The notes under the pieces were generated by a model, which saw only the letters and a program-made list of their open reading frames with translations, made no database searches and had not been told where the DNA came from. Position numbers and translations under genes: made by a program. 64,000 nucleotides of DNA from Methylobacterium sp. NMS14P. Its GTDB lineage: Bacteria; Pseudomonadota; Alphaproteobacteria; Rhizobiales; Beijerinckiaceae. The number at the start of each line of letters is the position of its first letter. Position 1 is the first letter of the stretch. Below are positions 9,028-18,751 of the stretch, one piece after another. The stretch is taken from the NCBI RefSeq assembly GCF_028583545.1, contig NZ_CP087106.1, forward strand, positions 5,563,001 to 5,627,000. Direction: 5' to 3'.

Positions 9028-9109
9028 ATTTTCGCCGCTCATGGCAAGGGGCACATTCCCGTCATCGCAACAGGCCGCCCGTCGCGGCCTTCCGTCGGGA
9101 GACATCGCC

Positions 9110-10033
9110 ATGGTTCAGACCGGCCTCCACCACGTCACGGCCTTCTCCGGGCCGGCCCTGCGCAACCTCGACTTCCACACCCGCGTCCTCGGGCTGCGGC
9201 TGGTGAAGAAGACCGTCAATTTCGACGATCCGGGCACCTACCACCTGTACTACGGCGACGCGGCTGGTCGGCCCGGCACGATCCTGACCTTCTTCCCCGT
9301 CGAGCACGCCGCGCCGGGCCGCGTCGGGATCGGCGAGACCCAGGAGACGGCCTTCCGGGTTCCCCGCGCCTCCATCGGCTGGTGGACGCACCGGCTCATC
9401 GAGAAGGGCGTGGCCCACGAGCCGCTGGTCCAGGTCTTCGGCGCGCCGACACTGCGCTTCCGCGACCCGGACGGCATGATGCTCGCGCTGGTGGGCGTCG
9501 ATGTCGGCGACGCGGAGGGCTGGGCGTCGAGCGAGGTGCCGGCCGAGCACGCGATCCGCGGCCTGCACAGCGTCACGCTCCTTCTCGACAGGGCCGAGGC
9601 GACCGCCGCGATCCTCACGGAGGTGCTCGGGCTGGAGGAGGTCGGCCGCGAGGGCAACCTGATCCGCTTCGCGGGCAGCGCCGAGCTCGGCGGTCTCGTC
9701 ACCCTGCGGGCCGTCGGCGGGTTCCTGCCCGGCCGCCCGGGGGCGGGCTCGGTCCACCACATCGCGTTCCGGGCGGCGGACGACGCCGCGCAGGCCGCGA
9801 TGGGCCAGGCGCTCGCGGCGCGGGGGCTCCACGTGACCGAGCAGCGCGACCGCCAGTACTTCCGCTCGATCTACTTCCGCGAGCCCGGCGGCGTGCTGTT
9901 CGAGATCGCCACCGACTCGCCCGGCTTCGCGGTGGACGAGCCGGTCGAGGCCCTCGGCCAGGCCCTCAAGCTCCCCGCCGGCCTTGAGCCGCACCGGGCC
10001 GAGATCGAGGCCGTGCTGCCCAAGGTCGCCTGA
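9110..10033 (+). CDS. Ring-cleaving dioxygenase, glyoxalase superfamily (MhqO-like)
   Basis: A 307-residue protein with two vicinal-oxygen-chelate modules. The first opens with TGLHHVTAFSG and ends in FRDPDGMMLALVG. The second has GLHSVTLLL, then SVHHIAFR, and EPGGVLFEIATD. Histidines and the Glu of FEIA form the usual metal triad. Relatives (MhqO, MhqA) open hydroquinone-type or catechol rings. It is the first gene of a + strand run with an alpha/beta hydrolase and DoxX, the same trio as the Bacillus mhq genes. The start at ATG 9110 is in the VQTGLHHVT context typical of the family; an upstream in-frame ATG at 9041 is less likely. Confidence 0.88.
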   Translation: MVQTGLHHVTAFSGPALRNLDFHTRVLGLRLVKKTVNFDDPGTYHLYYGDAAGRPGTILTFFPVEHAAPGRVGIGETQETAFRVPRASIGWWTHRLIEKGVAHEPLVQVFGAPTLRFRDPDGMMLALVGVDVGDAEGWASSEVPAEHAIRGLHSVTLLLDRAEATAAILTEVLGLEEVGREGNLIRFAGSAELGGLVTLRAVGGFLPGRPGAGSVHHIAFRAADDAAQAAMGQALAARGLHVTEQRDRQYFRSIYFREPGGVLFEIATDSPGFAVDEPVEALGQALKLPAGLEPHRAEIEAVLPKVA

Positions 10034-10048
10034 GCCGCGACCCCCACG

Positions 10049-10074
10049 CCCGCCCCGCACCCGCGCGGGGCGGG
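10049..10074 (+). promoter_or_regulatory. Intercistronic 10-bp stem-loop
   Basis: A perfect 10-bp GC stem (CCCGCCCCGC / GCGGGGCGGG) with a 6-base loop lies between the dioxygenase stop and the hydrolase start. No T run follows, so it is more likely an mRNA stability or processing element, or a weak attenuator, than a classical terminator. Confidence 0.45.
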
Positions 10075-10102
10075 ACCTCCCCCCGTCACCCGTGAGGCCA
10101 TC

Positions 10103-10735
10103 ATGACCCAGGACACCGCCGGCTTCATCCACCGCTTCGAGCCCGGTCCCGACACCGCGCGTCCGCTGCTGCTCCTGCACGGGACCGGCGGCGACGAGAC
10201 CGACCTCCTGCCCCTCGGCCGCACGGTCGCGCCGGAGGCCGCCCTGCTCGCGCCCCGCGGCGCCGTCAGCGAGAACGGCATGCCGCGCTTCTTCCGGCGC
10301 CTGGCGGAGGGCGTCTTCGACGAGGCGGACCTGCGCCGCCGCACCGGCGACCTCGCGGCCTTCGTGGCGGCGTCCCGCGCGCGGTACGGGATCGGGGCGC
10401 CCGTGGCGCTGGGCTTCTCGAACGGCGCCAACATCGCCGCGTCGCTGCTGCTGCTGCGGCCGGAGACCCTGGCGGGCGCGGTCCTGATCCGCCCGATGGT
10501 GCCGTTCGCCGAGCCCCCGGCCGCGGATCTCGCCGGCCGGCCGGTCCTGATCCTCTCCGGGGCGATGGACCCGATCGTGCCCGCCGAGAACGCGCGGCGC
10601 CTCGCGCAGCAGCTCACCGCGGCCGGAGCCCGCGTCGAGCACCGGATCCTGCCGACGGGCCACGGCCTGTCGCAGGCCGATATCGGCCTGGCCCTGAACT
10701 GGCTTCGCGGCCTCGCACTTCCCGAAGCGGCCTGA
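10103..10735 (+). CDS. Alpha/beta hydrolase, phospholipase/carboxylesterase type (MhqD-like)
   Basis: A 210-residue cytoplasmic serine hydrolase. The oxyanion region is LLLHGTGGDETDLLPLG. The nucleophile elbow is GFSNGANIA (Ser), the acid is in LSGAMDPIVP (Asp) and the base is in TGHGLS (His). Length and motifs match the YodD/MhqD esterase group that accompanies the glyoxalase-type dioxygenase in quinone-detoxification operons. It is followed 34 bases later by DoxX. Confidence 0.88.
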   Translation: MTQDTAGFIHRFEPGPDTARPLLLLHGTGGDETDLLPLGRTVAPEAALLAPRGAVSENGMPRFFRRLAEGVFDEADLRRRTGDLAAFVAASRARYGIGAPVALGFSNGANIAASLLLLRPETLAGAVLIRPMVPFAEPPAADLAGRPVLILSGAMDPIVPAENARRLAQQLTAAGARVEHRILPTGHGLSQADIGLALNWLRGLALPEAA

Positions 10736-10769
10736 CCCGGCCGCGCACGACAGGACGGAGCGTTCGACG

Positions 10770-11180
10770 ATGTCCCCGATCTCCTCTTCCAGCGCGACCG
10801 CCCTGCTGCCGGTGACCGGCCGGGTCCTGATGAGCGCGATCTTCCTCGTGAGCGGCGCCGGCAAGCTCGCGGCCCCGGCCGCGACGCTCGCCACCATCGA
10901 GGCGGCCCACCTGCCGCTGCCGCCGCTCGCCTACGCGGCGGCGACCTCCGTGGAGGTCGTCGGCGGGCTGCTGCTCGTCGCCGGCTACCGCACCCGGCTG
11001 GTCGCCCTGGCCCTCGCGCTCTTCGCGGTGGCCACCGCGGTGACCTTCCACGCGGCCCTCGGCGACCAGAACCAGATGTTCCACTTCCTGAAGAACCTCG
11101 CCATGGCCGGCGGCTTGCTTCAGGTCGCGGCCTTCGGGGCCGGCCCGTTCAGCCTCGACGCGCGGCGGGGCCGGGCCTGA
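10770..11180 (+). CDS. DoxX family membrane protein (MhqP/CatD-like)
   Basis: A 136-residue inner-membrane protein with about four helices. The first contains [20 protein letters not shown], the DoxX signature, and a later block reads [17 protein letters not shown]. DoxX/MhqP proteins are thought to work with ring-cleaving dioxygenases at the quinone-bearing membrane. GGACGGAG precedes the ATG. It is third in the putative quinone-response operon. Confidence 0.88.
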   Translation: MSPISSSSATALLPVTGRVLMSAIFLVSGAGKLAAPAATLATIEAAHLPLPPLAYAAATSVEVVGGLLLVAGYRTRLVALALALFAVATAVTFHAALGDQNQMFHFLKNLAMAGGLLQVAAFGAGPFSLDARRGRA

Positions 11181-11245
11181 CCGGTCCGTCGATCCGCGCG
11201 ACCCTCGCCAAGCGACCTCTGCCTTTCGACCCTCGGGAGACCACG

Positions 11246-12067
11246 ATGCCCTACTTCACCGCGCAGGACGGCACCCAGATCTACTACAAGGACTGGGGCA
11301 CCGGGCAGCCGGTGGTCTTCAGCCACGGCTGGCCGCTCAACGGCGACGCCTGGGAGGACCAGATGCTGTTCCTCGCGGAGCGCGGGTTCCGGGTCATCGC
11401 CCATGATCGTCGCGGGCACGGTCGCTCCGGCCAGCCCTGGTCGGGCAACGACATGGACACCTACGCGGACGATCTGGCCGGGCTCATCGCCCACCTCGAC
11501 CTGCGCGACGCGGTGCTGGTCGGCCACTCCACCGGCGGCGGCAAGGTCGCCCGCACCCTCGGCCGTCACGGCACTGCCCGCGTCGCCAGGGCGGTGCTGG
11601 TCGGCGCCGTGACGCCCCAGATGGTCCGGACCGACGCGAACCCGGGCGGCCTGCCCCGGGACGTGTTCGACGGCATCCGGGACTCGGTCCTGCGCGACCG
11701 GTCCCAGTTCTTCAAGGACCTGAGCGGCCCGTTCTACGGCGCCAACCGCCCGGGCGCCGCGGTCAGCGAGGGCCTGCGCGACACGTTCTGGATGCAGGGC
11801 ATGATGGCCGGCCTGCGGAACGTGCACGCCTGCGTGGCGGCCTTCTCGGAGACCGACTTCACCGAGGACCTGAAGCGCATCGACGTGCCGACCCTGCTCG
11901 TGCACGGCGACGACGACCAGATCGTGCCGATCGACGCCGCCGCGCGCGCCGCCGTCAGGCTCGTGCCGGGCGCCGTGCTGAAGGAGTATCCGGGCGCCCC
12001 GCACGGTCTGGCCGCCACCCACAAGGACCGGCTCAACGCCGACCTGCTCGCCTTCATCCAAGGTTGA
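11246..12067 (+). CDS. Alpha/beta hydrolase, non-haem chloroperoxidase type
   Basis: A 273-residue hydrolase close to cofactor-free haloperoxidases/arylesterases. It opens with [18 protein letters not shown]. The catalytic Ser is in [18 protein letters not shown], the Asp in [14 protein letters not shown], and the His in [12 protein letters not shown]. It lies 65 bases after DoxX on the same strand and may be a fourth gene of the LysR-linked operon. The physiological reaction is probably ester or perhydrolysis rather than halogenation (family knowledge). Confidence 0.9.
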   Translation: MPYFTAQDGTQIYYKDWGTGQPVVFSHGWPLNGDAWEDQMLFLAERGFRVIAHDRRGHGRSGQPWSGNDMDTYADDLAGLIAHLDLRDAVLVGHSTGGGKVARTLGRHGTARVARAVLVGAVTPQMVRTDANPGGLPRDVFDGIRDSVLRDRSQFFKDLSGPFYGANRPGAAVSEGLRDTFWMQGMMAGLRNVHACVAAFSETDFTEDLKRIDVPTLLVHGDDDQIVPIDAAARAAVRLVPGAVLKEYPGAPHGLAATHKDRLNADLLAFIQG

Positions 12068-12167
12068 GGAGACCAGCGGCCTTTCCCGCGCCGGTCCGGG
12101 CTCCTAAAGCCTGCGACGGGCCGCGCCCCGCGGCCCGACAGACACCAGAAGCCGCACGGATCCCCGC

Positions 12168-13145
12168 ATGCCGACCTCCGACGCACCGCTCGCCCTCGGG
12201 ATCATCGGCGCGGGCATCATGGCCGAGCGCCTGCTCGGCGCGATCCACGGGGCGGCGGACTCGCCCGTGCGGGTCGCGGCGATCTGGGACCCGGCCCCGG
12301 AGGCCCTGGCCCGGATCGGCGCGGCCTTCCCGGCGGTGCCGCGGGTGGCCGATTCCGCCGCCGTCGTGGCGGCGAGCGACTGCGTCTACGTCGCGTCGCC
12401 GCCCGCGTCGCATCTCGGCTACGCCCGCGCCGCCCTGGCCGCCGGCCGGAGCGTCTTCTGCGAGAAGCCGCTGGCCACCGACCGCGCCGACGCCCGCGCC
12501 TTCGTGGCGGAGGCGGGCGGCGCGGGCGCGGTCAATTTCCCGTTCGCCTCGTCGCCGGGTGTCGCCACCCTCGAGCGCTGGATCGCGGCCGGCGCGGTCG
12601 GCACGCCCCGGTCGCTCACCGTCGCGGTGGAATTCGCCCGCTGGCCTCGGCCCTGGCAGGCCGACGCCGCCCGCTGGCTCGACGCGCGCGGCGAGGGCGG
12701 CTTCACCCGCGAGGTGGTCTCGCACTTCCTGTTCCTGGCCCGCCGCCAGCTCGGCCCGCTCGCGGGGCTCGCTGGACGGATCGACTTCCCGGAGCCCGGC
12801 CGGTCCGAGCGCGCGGTCGACGTGACGCTCACGGCGGGCGGGATCCCCGTCACCCTGACCGGCCGGGTCGGGGGCGTCGCGGCCGATGACCACAACACGT
12901 GGACGCTCGAGGGCGACGCCGGCGCCGTCCGGCTGCGCGACTGGGCCATCGCCGAGCGGCGGGGTGCCGACGGGCGCTTCGAGCCGGAGCCCGACGCGAT
13001 TCCGAACGAGCGGCTGCGGCCGATCACGCTCCGGCGCCAGCTCGAGGGCGTCCTGCGCATGGCGCGCGGCGAGCCCCACCACCTCGCCACCTTCGCGGAG
13101 GCGCTCGACGTGCAGGAGGTCGTCGAGGCGATCCTGACCCTGTGA
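12168..13145 (+). CDS. Gfo/Idh/MocA family NAD(P)-dependent oxidoreductase
   Basis: A 325-residue protein. The N-terminal Rossmann fold has GIIGAGIMAERL as nucleotide-binding loop. EKPLATD (about residues 103-109) is the family catalytic/cofactor motif, and an alpha/beta substrate domain follows. Relatives oxidise sugars, inositols or their derivatives; the substrate cannot be read here. It is 100 bases after the chloroperoxidase-like gene and possibly independent. It converges on mutT. Confidence 0.85.
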   Translation: MPTSDAPLALGIIGAGIMAERLLGAIHGAADSPVRVAAIWDPAPEALARIGAAFPAVPRVADSAAVVAASDCVYVASPPASHLGYARAALAAGRSVFCEKPLATDRADARAFVAEAGGAGAVNFPFASSPGVATLERWIAAGAVGTPRSLTVAVEFARWPRPWQADAARWLDARGEGGFTREVVSHFLFLARRQLGPLAGLAGRIDFPEPGRSERAVDVTLTAGGIPVTLTGRVGGVAADDHNTWTLEGDAGAVRLRDWAIAERRGADGRFEPEPDAIPNERLRPITLRRQLEGVLRMARGEPHHLATFAEALDVQEVVEAILTL

Positions 13146-13163
13146 GGGCGGCCCGCGACGGCG

Positions 13164-13604
13164 TCAGGAGTCCAGCAGGTCGATCAGGAACGGGATCAGC
13201 GGCGCGTCGGCGGGCGGCATCGCGAGGTCGCGCAGGGCCTTGGGGCGCACCCACTTGAGCGCCTGCCCCTCCATCGACCGCGGCGTCCCCGTCCAGCGCC
13301 GGCAGATGTAGAGCGGCATCAGCAGGTGGAAGTCCGGGTAGGCGTGGCTCGCGAAGGTCAGCGGCGCGAGGCAGGGCTCCTCGACCCGGATGCCGAGCTC
13401 CTCCGCCAGCTCGCGGATCAGCGTCTGCTCGGGGCGCTCGCCGGGCTCGACCTTGCCGCCGGGGAACTCCCACAGGCCGGCGAGCTGCTTGCCCGCCGGG
13501 CGCTCGCTCACGAGGACGCGGCCGTCGACGTCGACGAGGGCGACGGCGACCACGAGGAGCAGGCGCAGGGGTGCCGCCGCGGGGGCGTTCTCGGGCGCGC
13601 TCAC
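13164..13604 (-). CDS. mutT: NUDIX pyrophosphohydrolase, 8-oxo-dGTP diphosphatase type
   Basis: A 146-residue protein with a full NUDIX box at about residues 50-72 (GKVEPGE...RELAEELGI), preceded by LAGLWEFPGG as in MutT. It sanitises the nucleotide pool by hydrolysing 8-oxo-dGTP. It starts at GTG 13604, whose GTGA overlaps the stop of the SIMPL gene, so the two are translationally coupled. The C-terminal half (ALKWVRPKALRDLAMPPADAPLIPFL) is like the alphaproteobacterial MutT tail. Confidence 0.9.
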   Translation of the reverse strand: MSAPENAPAAAPLRLLLVVAVALVDVDGRVLVSERPAGKQLAGLWEFPGGKVEPGERPEQTLIRELAEELGIRVEEPCLAPLTFASHAYPDFHLLMPLYICRRWTGTPRSMEGQALKWVRPKALRDLAMPPADAPLIPFLIDLLDS

Positions 13605-14320
13605 TGCGCCACCGCGAAGGTGGCCGAGACCTCGGAGGACATCGGGATCGTGCCCGCCTCGAGGGGTACCCGTCGCCCCTTGGCGGCCATCGGCGCCGCG
13701 CGGGCCATCTCCAGCGCCGGGCGGTACGGCGTGCCGGCCGCGGTTGTGCTCAGCGTGCAGAGCGGGCCGAGCTTGGCGCCGACCGCCTCGGCGAGGGCCT
13801 CGGCCCGGCTCCGCGCGTCCCGGGTCGCCGCCACCTGGAGCGCCGCCTCGGTCTTGTCCGGGTCGCGCAGCCCGAAGCTCACGCCGTCGATGCGGTTGGC
13901 GCCGGATTCGAGGGCCTGCCGGAGCAGGTCGCCGAGGCGGTCCATGTCGGCGAGCCGGACGGTGACGAGGTTGCTGGCGCGGTAGCCGTCGGGCTCCTCG
14001 GTGACGGCGCCCCCCGGCCGGGCGACGGTGCGGGTCGCGGCCTGCAGGGTGACGGCGGCCGTGCCGAGATCGGCGGGCGGGACCCCGAGGGCGCGGGCCT
14101 GCGCCGAGACCCCGGCCACCGCCTTCGAGGCCGCGTCGAGGGCGGCCGCAGCGCTCGCGCCGCGCGCCTCGATGCCGACGGTCACCTCGGCGAAGTCCGG
14201 CGCCCGCGTCTCCGACGCGCGCCCGACGACGCCGATGTGGCGCTTGCACGCCGCGTCGTCGGCCCGCGCCGCGGTCGTCAGGCTCAAGACGAGGAGGGCG
14301 CCGGGCAGGATCGCCCTCAC
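13601..14320 (-). CDS. SIMPL (DUF541) domain periplasmic protein
   Basis: A 239-residue exported protein with a signal peptide ([20 protein letters not shown]). It continues into the SIMPL/DUF541 fold: [26 protein letters not shown]..., and [39 protein letters not shown] is diagnostic. Relatives (BP26, YggE) are linked to oxidative-stress protection, but the mechanism is unknown. The GTG start overlaps the argJ stop by GTGA, and its own stop overlaps the mutT start the same way. Confidence 0.88.
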   Translation of the reverse strand: MRAILPGALLVLSLTTAARADDAACKRHIGVVGRASETRAPDFAEVTVGIEARGASAAAALDAASKAVAGVSAQARALGVPPADLGTAAVTLQAATRTVARPGGAVTEEPDGYRASNLVTVRLADMDRLGDLLRQALESGANRIDGVSFGLRDPDKTEAALQVAATRDARSRAEALAEAVGAKLGPLCTLSTTAAGTPYRPALEMARAAPMAAKGRRVPLEAGTIPMSSEVSATFAVAQ

Positions 14321-15567
14321 GAGCGGTAATCCCCGTTGATCTCGACGTAGGCCTTGGTCAGGTCGCAGGTCCAGACGCGGGCCGTGCCGTCGCCCAGACC
14401 GAGATCGACCCGGACCGTGATCTCCGGCTCGCGCATCACGGCGCTCGCCGCCGCCTCGCTGTAATCGGGGTCGCGGGCGCCCTGGACCGCCACCCGCACG
14501 TCGCCGAACCAGATCGCGAGCCGGTCGCGGTCGGCGGGCTCGCCGGCCTTGCCCACGGCCATCACCACGCGGCCCCAGTTGGCATCCTCGCCGGCCACCG
14601 CGGTCTTCACGAGCGGCGAGTTGGCGATCGACATCGCGATGCGGTGCGCGGAGGCGTCGCTCTCGGCGCCGGTGACCCGCACGGTGACGAACTTGCGCGC
14701 GCCCTCGCCGTCCTTGGCGACGAGCTGGGCCAGCTCGACCAGCAGGCCGTCGAGCGCCTCCCGGAAGCCGGCGAGGCGCGGGTCGGCGGGATCGGTGACC
14801 GCCGGGTTGCCGGCCCTGGCGGTGGCGAACAGCATCAGGGTGTCGGAGGTGGAGGTGTCGCCGTCCACGGTCACGCAGTTGAAGCTCGTCTTCGTCCCGG
14901 CCGACAGGAGCGCCTGCAGCACGTCCTGCGGCAGGGCGGCGTCGGTGAAGACGAAGGACAGCATCGTCGCCATGTCGGGGGCGATCATGCCGGCGCCCTT
15001 GGCGATGCCGTTGATCGTCACGCGCACGCCGTCGATCTCGGCCGTGCGGGTGGCGAGCTTCGGGAAGGTGTCGGTGGTCATGATCGCCTGGGCCGCCGCG
15101 GTCCAGGCGGTCGGCCCGTCCTCGGCCCGGGCCGCGCAATCCGCGAGCACGCCGGCGAAGCGCTCCGCCGGGAGCGGCTCGCCGATCACGCCGGTCGAGG
15201 CGACGTAGACCTCGCGCGCGCCGCAGCCCGCCGCCGACGCGGCGATCTCGACGGTGCGCGCCACCGCGTCGCGCCCGAGCCGGCCCGTGAAGGCGTTGGC
15301 GTTGCCGGAATTCACCACGAGCGCCCGCGCCGAGCCGTCCGCCAGGGCGTCGCGGCACCAGTCCACCGGGGCCGAGGGGCATTTCGAGCGGGTGAACACG
15401 CCGGCCGCCCGGGTCCCGGCCTCGAGGGCGACGTAGAGCACGTCGGTGCGGCCGCTGTAGCGGATCCCCGCCTGCGCGGTGGCGATCCGCACGCCTGGCA
15501 GGGGCGGCAGGTCGGGCATCGCGGTGGGCGCCAGCGGGGAGACGGGAGGGGCTTTCGCGGACGACAT
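14317..15567 (-). CDS. argJ: Bifunctional glutamate N-acetyltransferase / N-acetylglutamate synthase
   Basis: A 416-residue cytoplasmic enzyme of the acetyl-cycling arginine pathway; it transfers acetyl from N-acetylornithine to glutamate. The self-cleavage motif [14 protein letters not shown] is present. Thr201 is the nucleophile, with cleavage after Ala200 giving alpha and beta chains. [10 protein letters not shown] and [10 protein letters not shown] are further family blocks. Promoter-proximal gene of the coupled argJ-SIMPL-mutT unit. Confidence 0.97.
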   Translation of the reverse strand: MSSAKAPPVSPLAPTAMPDLPPLPGVRIATAQAGIRYSGRTDVLYVALEAGTRAAGVFTRSKCPSAPVDWCRDALADGSARALVVNSGNANAFTGRLGRDAVARTVEIAASAAGCGAREVYVASTGVIGEPLPAERFAGVLADCAARAEDGPTAWTAAAQAIMTTDTFPKLATRTAEIDGVRVTINGIAKGAGMIAPDMATMLSFVFTDAALPQDVLQALLSAGTKTSFNCVTVDGDTSTSDTLMLFATARAGNPAVTDPADPRLAGFREALDGLLVELAQLVAKDGEGARKFVTVRVTGAESDASAHRIAMSIANSPLVKTAVAGEDANWGRVVMAVGKAGEPADRDRLAIWFGDVRVAVQGARDPDYSEAAASAVMREPEITVRVDLGLGDGTARVWTCDLTKAYVEINGDYRS

Positions 15568-15797
15568 CGGCTCGGGCTCCGGCAGCGCGCGGCTCAGGTC
15601 CCGCGGCGGCCCGGTGTTGCCCGCGCGACCCCGCCGGCGTCAACTCCGTGCTCAGCCTATGATCAGGCAGCCGGAGTGCTTCGCCATTGTGCAACGGCGG
15701 CGCCGAATGCGGCGCGATCACGGCGCCGGGCTTGCGTGTGGATTGCATCCCAGCTTAGCATGCTGCATCGCAAAGCCAGCGCGAAGTCGAGTGCGGA

Positions 15798-16232
15798 ATG
15801 CCCCCAGCCGACGTCGAGACTGCCTCGAACAGCCTTCCCCAGGGCAGCTGCTACCGGATCCAGGTCCTGGTGGTCGGCCGCCACAAGCGCTGGCGCGACG
15901 AGGTCTCGGCCCAGGTCCGGATGCTCGGCTATCAGGTGACGGCCTGCGACCGCGGCGTCGACGCCATGACGGTGCTGGCCCTGGGCCTGCCGGTGGACGT
16001 GATGGTGGTCGATTCCGCGCTCCAGGGCGGCCTGTGCTGCGCTCAGCTCGCCGTCGAGGCCCGGGCCCTGCGCCCGGCCCTGCGCATCATCCTCGCCAGC
16101 GACCCGGTCGACGCGATCGGGCCGGAAGCGTCGGCCCGCGTGCCCGACGTGCTGCTCGTCCCGCGCGATCAGCTCCAGAACGGGATGGTCGCCACGACCA
16201 TGCGCGAGGCGCTGGCGAACCGCGCGGCCTGA
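15798..16232 (+). CDS. Single-domain receiver-like protein, probably a pseudo-receiver
   Basis: A 144-residue protein that follows the CheY-like alternation (IQVLVVGRH..., VDVMVVDSALQG, ALRIILASDP, VLLVPRDQL). The phospho-acceptor aspartate appears present in VVDSAL. The acidic pair after the first strand is replaced by Gly-Arg, and the conserved lysine is an arginine or absent. Phosphorylation by the usual chemistry is therefore doubtful. The 'LGYQVTACDRGVDAM' stretch is typical of receivers. It is divergent from argJ and upstream of a chemoreceptor; no link is proven. Confidence 0.7.
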   Translation: MPPADVETASNSLPQGSCYRIQVLVVGRHKRWRDEVSAQVRMLGYQVTACDRGVDAMTVLALGLPVDVMVVDSALQGGLCCAQLAVEARALRPALRIILASDPVDAIGPEASARVPDVLLVPRDQLQNGMVATTMREALANRAA

Positions 16233-16744
16233 GGTCCGGCGCGGCGGCCTGATCGACCCGGACGGCCCGCGGCTGGGGGCCGCGCGATTCGTCGATCGCG
16301 TGGCGGCCGACGCGACTCGCGGCGGCGCGGCGCCTTCCTGCGGGTTCGGGATTGTCGAGATCGAGGCTTCCTGTCCGATGTCAGCAACGCGGGCCGGGCC
16401 GCGCGGCAATCCAAGTGCAGCGTCCGCGTAATCCAGACATGCGGGCGCCGCCTCGGAGTACAGCGCCGCGCGGTGGTGCACACGCGCAAGGCGAAGGTGT
16501 CGGTCGGCCCGGGACGCGCCCTCAGAACTGATCCATCGCGACGAGAACGTGCCGATTGCGGTCTGCGAGGGCGGCTCGGCGTCTGTGGTCGCCGCGCGCC
16601 CCCAAAAACGTCAGGTTCATCCTCAAATATTGTGGTCGAATATCCGTAGTGCAAGTTGAACTTGCTCGCGCGACACGATGTTGTCATGATGGTATCGTCT
16701 ATCAGGTGGCCGAGAGATCGGCCTGTTCTGTGGAAGATACGTCT
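16233..16744. other. Gap between the receiver-like gene and the chemoreceptor
   Basis: No convincing gene. The left half is ordinary GC-rich DNA. The right half (about 16600-16744) is AT-rich and holds the palindrome at 16651-16665 and presumably the chemoreceptor promoter. Confidence 0.6.
16651..16665. promoter_or_regulatory. 15-bp palindrome upstream of the chemoreceptor
   Basis: GCAAGTT-G-AACTTGC has perfect 7-bp arms around one central base. It lies about 80 bases before the chemoreceptor start, in an AT-rich zone. It is a probable operator; the protein is unknown. Confidence 0.5.
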
Positions 16745-18742
16745 GTGAGAACTGGGATACGCGCTCGCCTCTACGCGGGATTTGCGATGCTCGTCATGAT
16801 CACGGGCATCATCGGTGCATTCGCGATCTACCAGCAGGGCGTGATCAGCGAAGACTACGCGCTTCAGGAGCGCGTGGGGCGGGGATCGCAATCGGTCCTG
16901 ATGATCGACGGGCATGCCGCACGCCTCATCGGGACGGCCGAACGGTACCGGCTCCAGCCGGATCCCGATCTGATCGCCGCGATGGAGCAGACCCGGCAGG
17001 CGATCGAGCAGACCTGCGACAAGTACTTCTCGCTGGCCATGACGGACGGGGGACGGAAGCTGTACGACGACGTGCGGGAGAGCGCCCGGGCGATGAAGCC
17101 GGAACTGGAGCGCCTCGCGGCGACGGGCGCGAGGCTGCGTGAGGCCAAGGCGAAGCTGTTCGAGGTGGGCAACACACTCACTGCCCTGCTCGGAAGCCTG
17201 CTCGCGGACGTGCGCGCCCGCGCCAGCGAGACCATGCTCGCGCGGATCGAGCGCATCGAGAATGCCGTCCTGCGATCCCGCATCGCGTCGGCCCGCTTCG
17301 TGATCGGCCTGGACCCGCAGGATCGCAAAACCTCCGAGGAGCGGATCGATCAGGCGCTGTCGGCCATGGACGCGTTCAGGGAGATGCCGGGCGGCGCGGT
17401 CTTCGCGCCGCAGATCAGGGCCGTCCACGACGCGCTGGTCGCGACCGCGGCCGCCTTGCGCGCGTACGATGAGGCGGTGGCTTCGGCGAAGGCGACGTTC
17501 GAGACCGGGATCAAGCCCCACACCGACGCGATCGAACGCCTCGGCATCGCGCTGCGCGACCGGATCGTGGCCGCCGGCGAGAAAATCTCCGGGGACACCG
17601 CGCTGGCCGCGTCGCGCGCCCGATACATCCTGATCGGCCTCGTCGCCGCGGCCCTGCTCCTCGGTGCCGCCCTGGCCTTCGTGCTGGCCCGCAGCATCAT
17701 CCGGCCGGTCGCCGGCATGACGGAGGCGATGACGCGGCTGGCCGGCGGCGACCTTCGGGTCGTGGTGCCGTACCGCGACGCGACCGACGAGATGGGCGCG
17801 ATGGCCGAAGCCGTCGACATCTTCCGCCAGAACGCGGTCGCCCGAGCGGAGCTCGAGGCGGCGCAGGCCGCCGAGCGGGAGGCCCGCCTGCGCCGGGCCG
17901 AGCGGGTCGAGCAGCGCGTCCACGCCTTCCAGGCGAAGATCGCCGCCTCGCTCGACATCGTCACGGCGGCGACCAGCGAACTCGACGCGACCGCGCAGGC
18001 GATGACCCGGGTGGCCGACAACACCAACACCCAGGCGATGACGTCGAGCTCGGCCGCCGCCCAGACCTCGGCCAACGTCCAGACCGTCGCGGCCGCCGCC
18101 GAGGAGATGGTCTCCTCGCTCCAAGAGATCGAGCGGCAGGTCGTGCGCTCCAACGCGGTGGCCGGTCACGCCGCCCACGAGGCCGAGGCGACCAACGCCG
18201 CCATGGCGAGCCTGCGCGCCGCCGCCGAGCAGATCGGCGCCGCGGTGATCATGATCTCCGGCATCGCGAACCAGACCAACCTGCTGGCCCTCAACGCCAC
18301 CATCGAGGCGGCGCGGGCCGGCGAGGCGGGGCGCGGCTTCGCCGTCGTGGCCTCCGAGGTGAAGGAGCTCGCCGCCCAGACGGCGCGCGCCACCGAGGCG
18401 ATCGGCGGCCAGATCGCCGCGATCCAGGCGTCCTCCGGGCAGGCCGCGGAGGCGATGGCGCAGATCGCCCGCACGATCGCCGCCGTGAACGAGATCAGCG
18501 GCGCCATCGCGGCGACGGTGGTGCAGCAGACGGCGGCTACCGGCGAGATCTCGCGCAATGCCGGCGAGGCGGCGCGGGGCACGGAGGGCGTCTCGGCCAA
18601 CGTGGCGCGCGTGCTGGCCGCCGCCCGCGAGGCCGGCAGCGCCGCCGCACAGGTTCAGAGCGCGGCGTCCGAGCTGGCGACGCAGTCTCTGACGGTCAAG
18701 CGCGAGGTCGACAGCTTCCTCAGCGACATCCAGGCCGCGTGA
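16745..18742 (+). CDS. Methyl-accepting chemotaxis protein
   Basis: A 665-residue transmembrane chemoreceptor. TM1 is at about residues 9-28 and a helical periplasmic sensor domain at about 30-290. TM2 is at about 292-316 ([20 protein letters not shown]), followed by HAMP ([22 protein letters not shown]). The cytoplasmic domain has the hairpin tip [25 protein letters not shown] near residue 508. No CheR-binding pentapeptide is seen at the C-terminus (SDIQAA). GTG 16745 with GGAAGA upstream was chosen, since longer in-frame starts add a hydrophilic, poorly coding tail before TM1. Ligand unknown. Confidence 0.9.
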   Translation: MRTGIRARLYAGFAMLVMITGIIGAFAIYQQGVISEDYALQERVGRGSQSVLMIDGHAARLIGTAERYRLQPDPDLIAAMEQTRQAIEQTCDKYFSLAMTDGGRKLYDDVRESARAMKPELERLAATGARLREAKAKLFEVGNTLTALLGSLLADVRARASETMLARIERIENAVLRSRIASARFVIGLDPQDRKTSEERIDQALSAMDAFREMPGGAVFAPQIRAVHDALVATAAALRAYDEAVASAKATFETGIKPHTDAIERLGIALRDRIVAAGEKISGDTALAASRARYILIGLVAAALLLGAALAFVLARSIIRPVAGMTEAMTRLAGGDLRVVVPYRDATDEMGAMAEAVDIFRQNAVARAELEAAQAAEREARLRRAERVEQRVHAFQAKIAASLDIVTAATSELDATAQAMTRVADNTNTQAMTSSSAAAQTSANVQTVAAAAEEMVSSLQEIERQVVRSNAVAGHAAHEAEATNAAMASLRAAAEQIGAAVIMISGIANQTNLLALNATIEAARAGEAGRGFAVVASEVKELAAQTARATEAIGGQIAAIQASSGQAAEAMAQIARTIAAVNEISGAIAATVVQQTAATGEISRNAGEAARGTEGVSANVARVLAAAREAGSAAAQVQSAASELATQSLTVKREVDSFLSDIQAA

Positions 18743-18751
18743 GCGGCCGGC

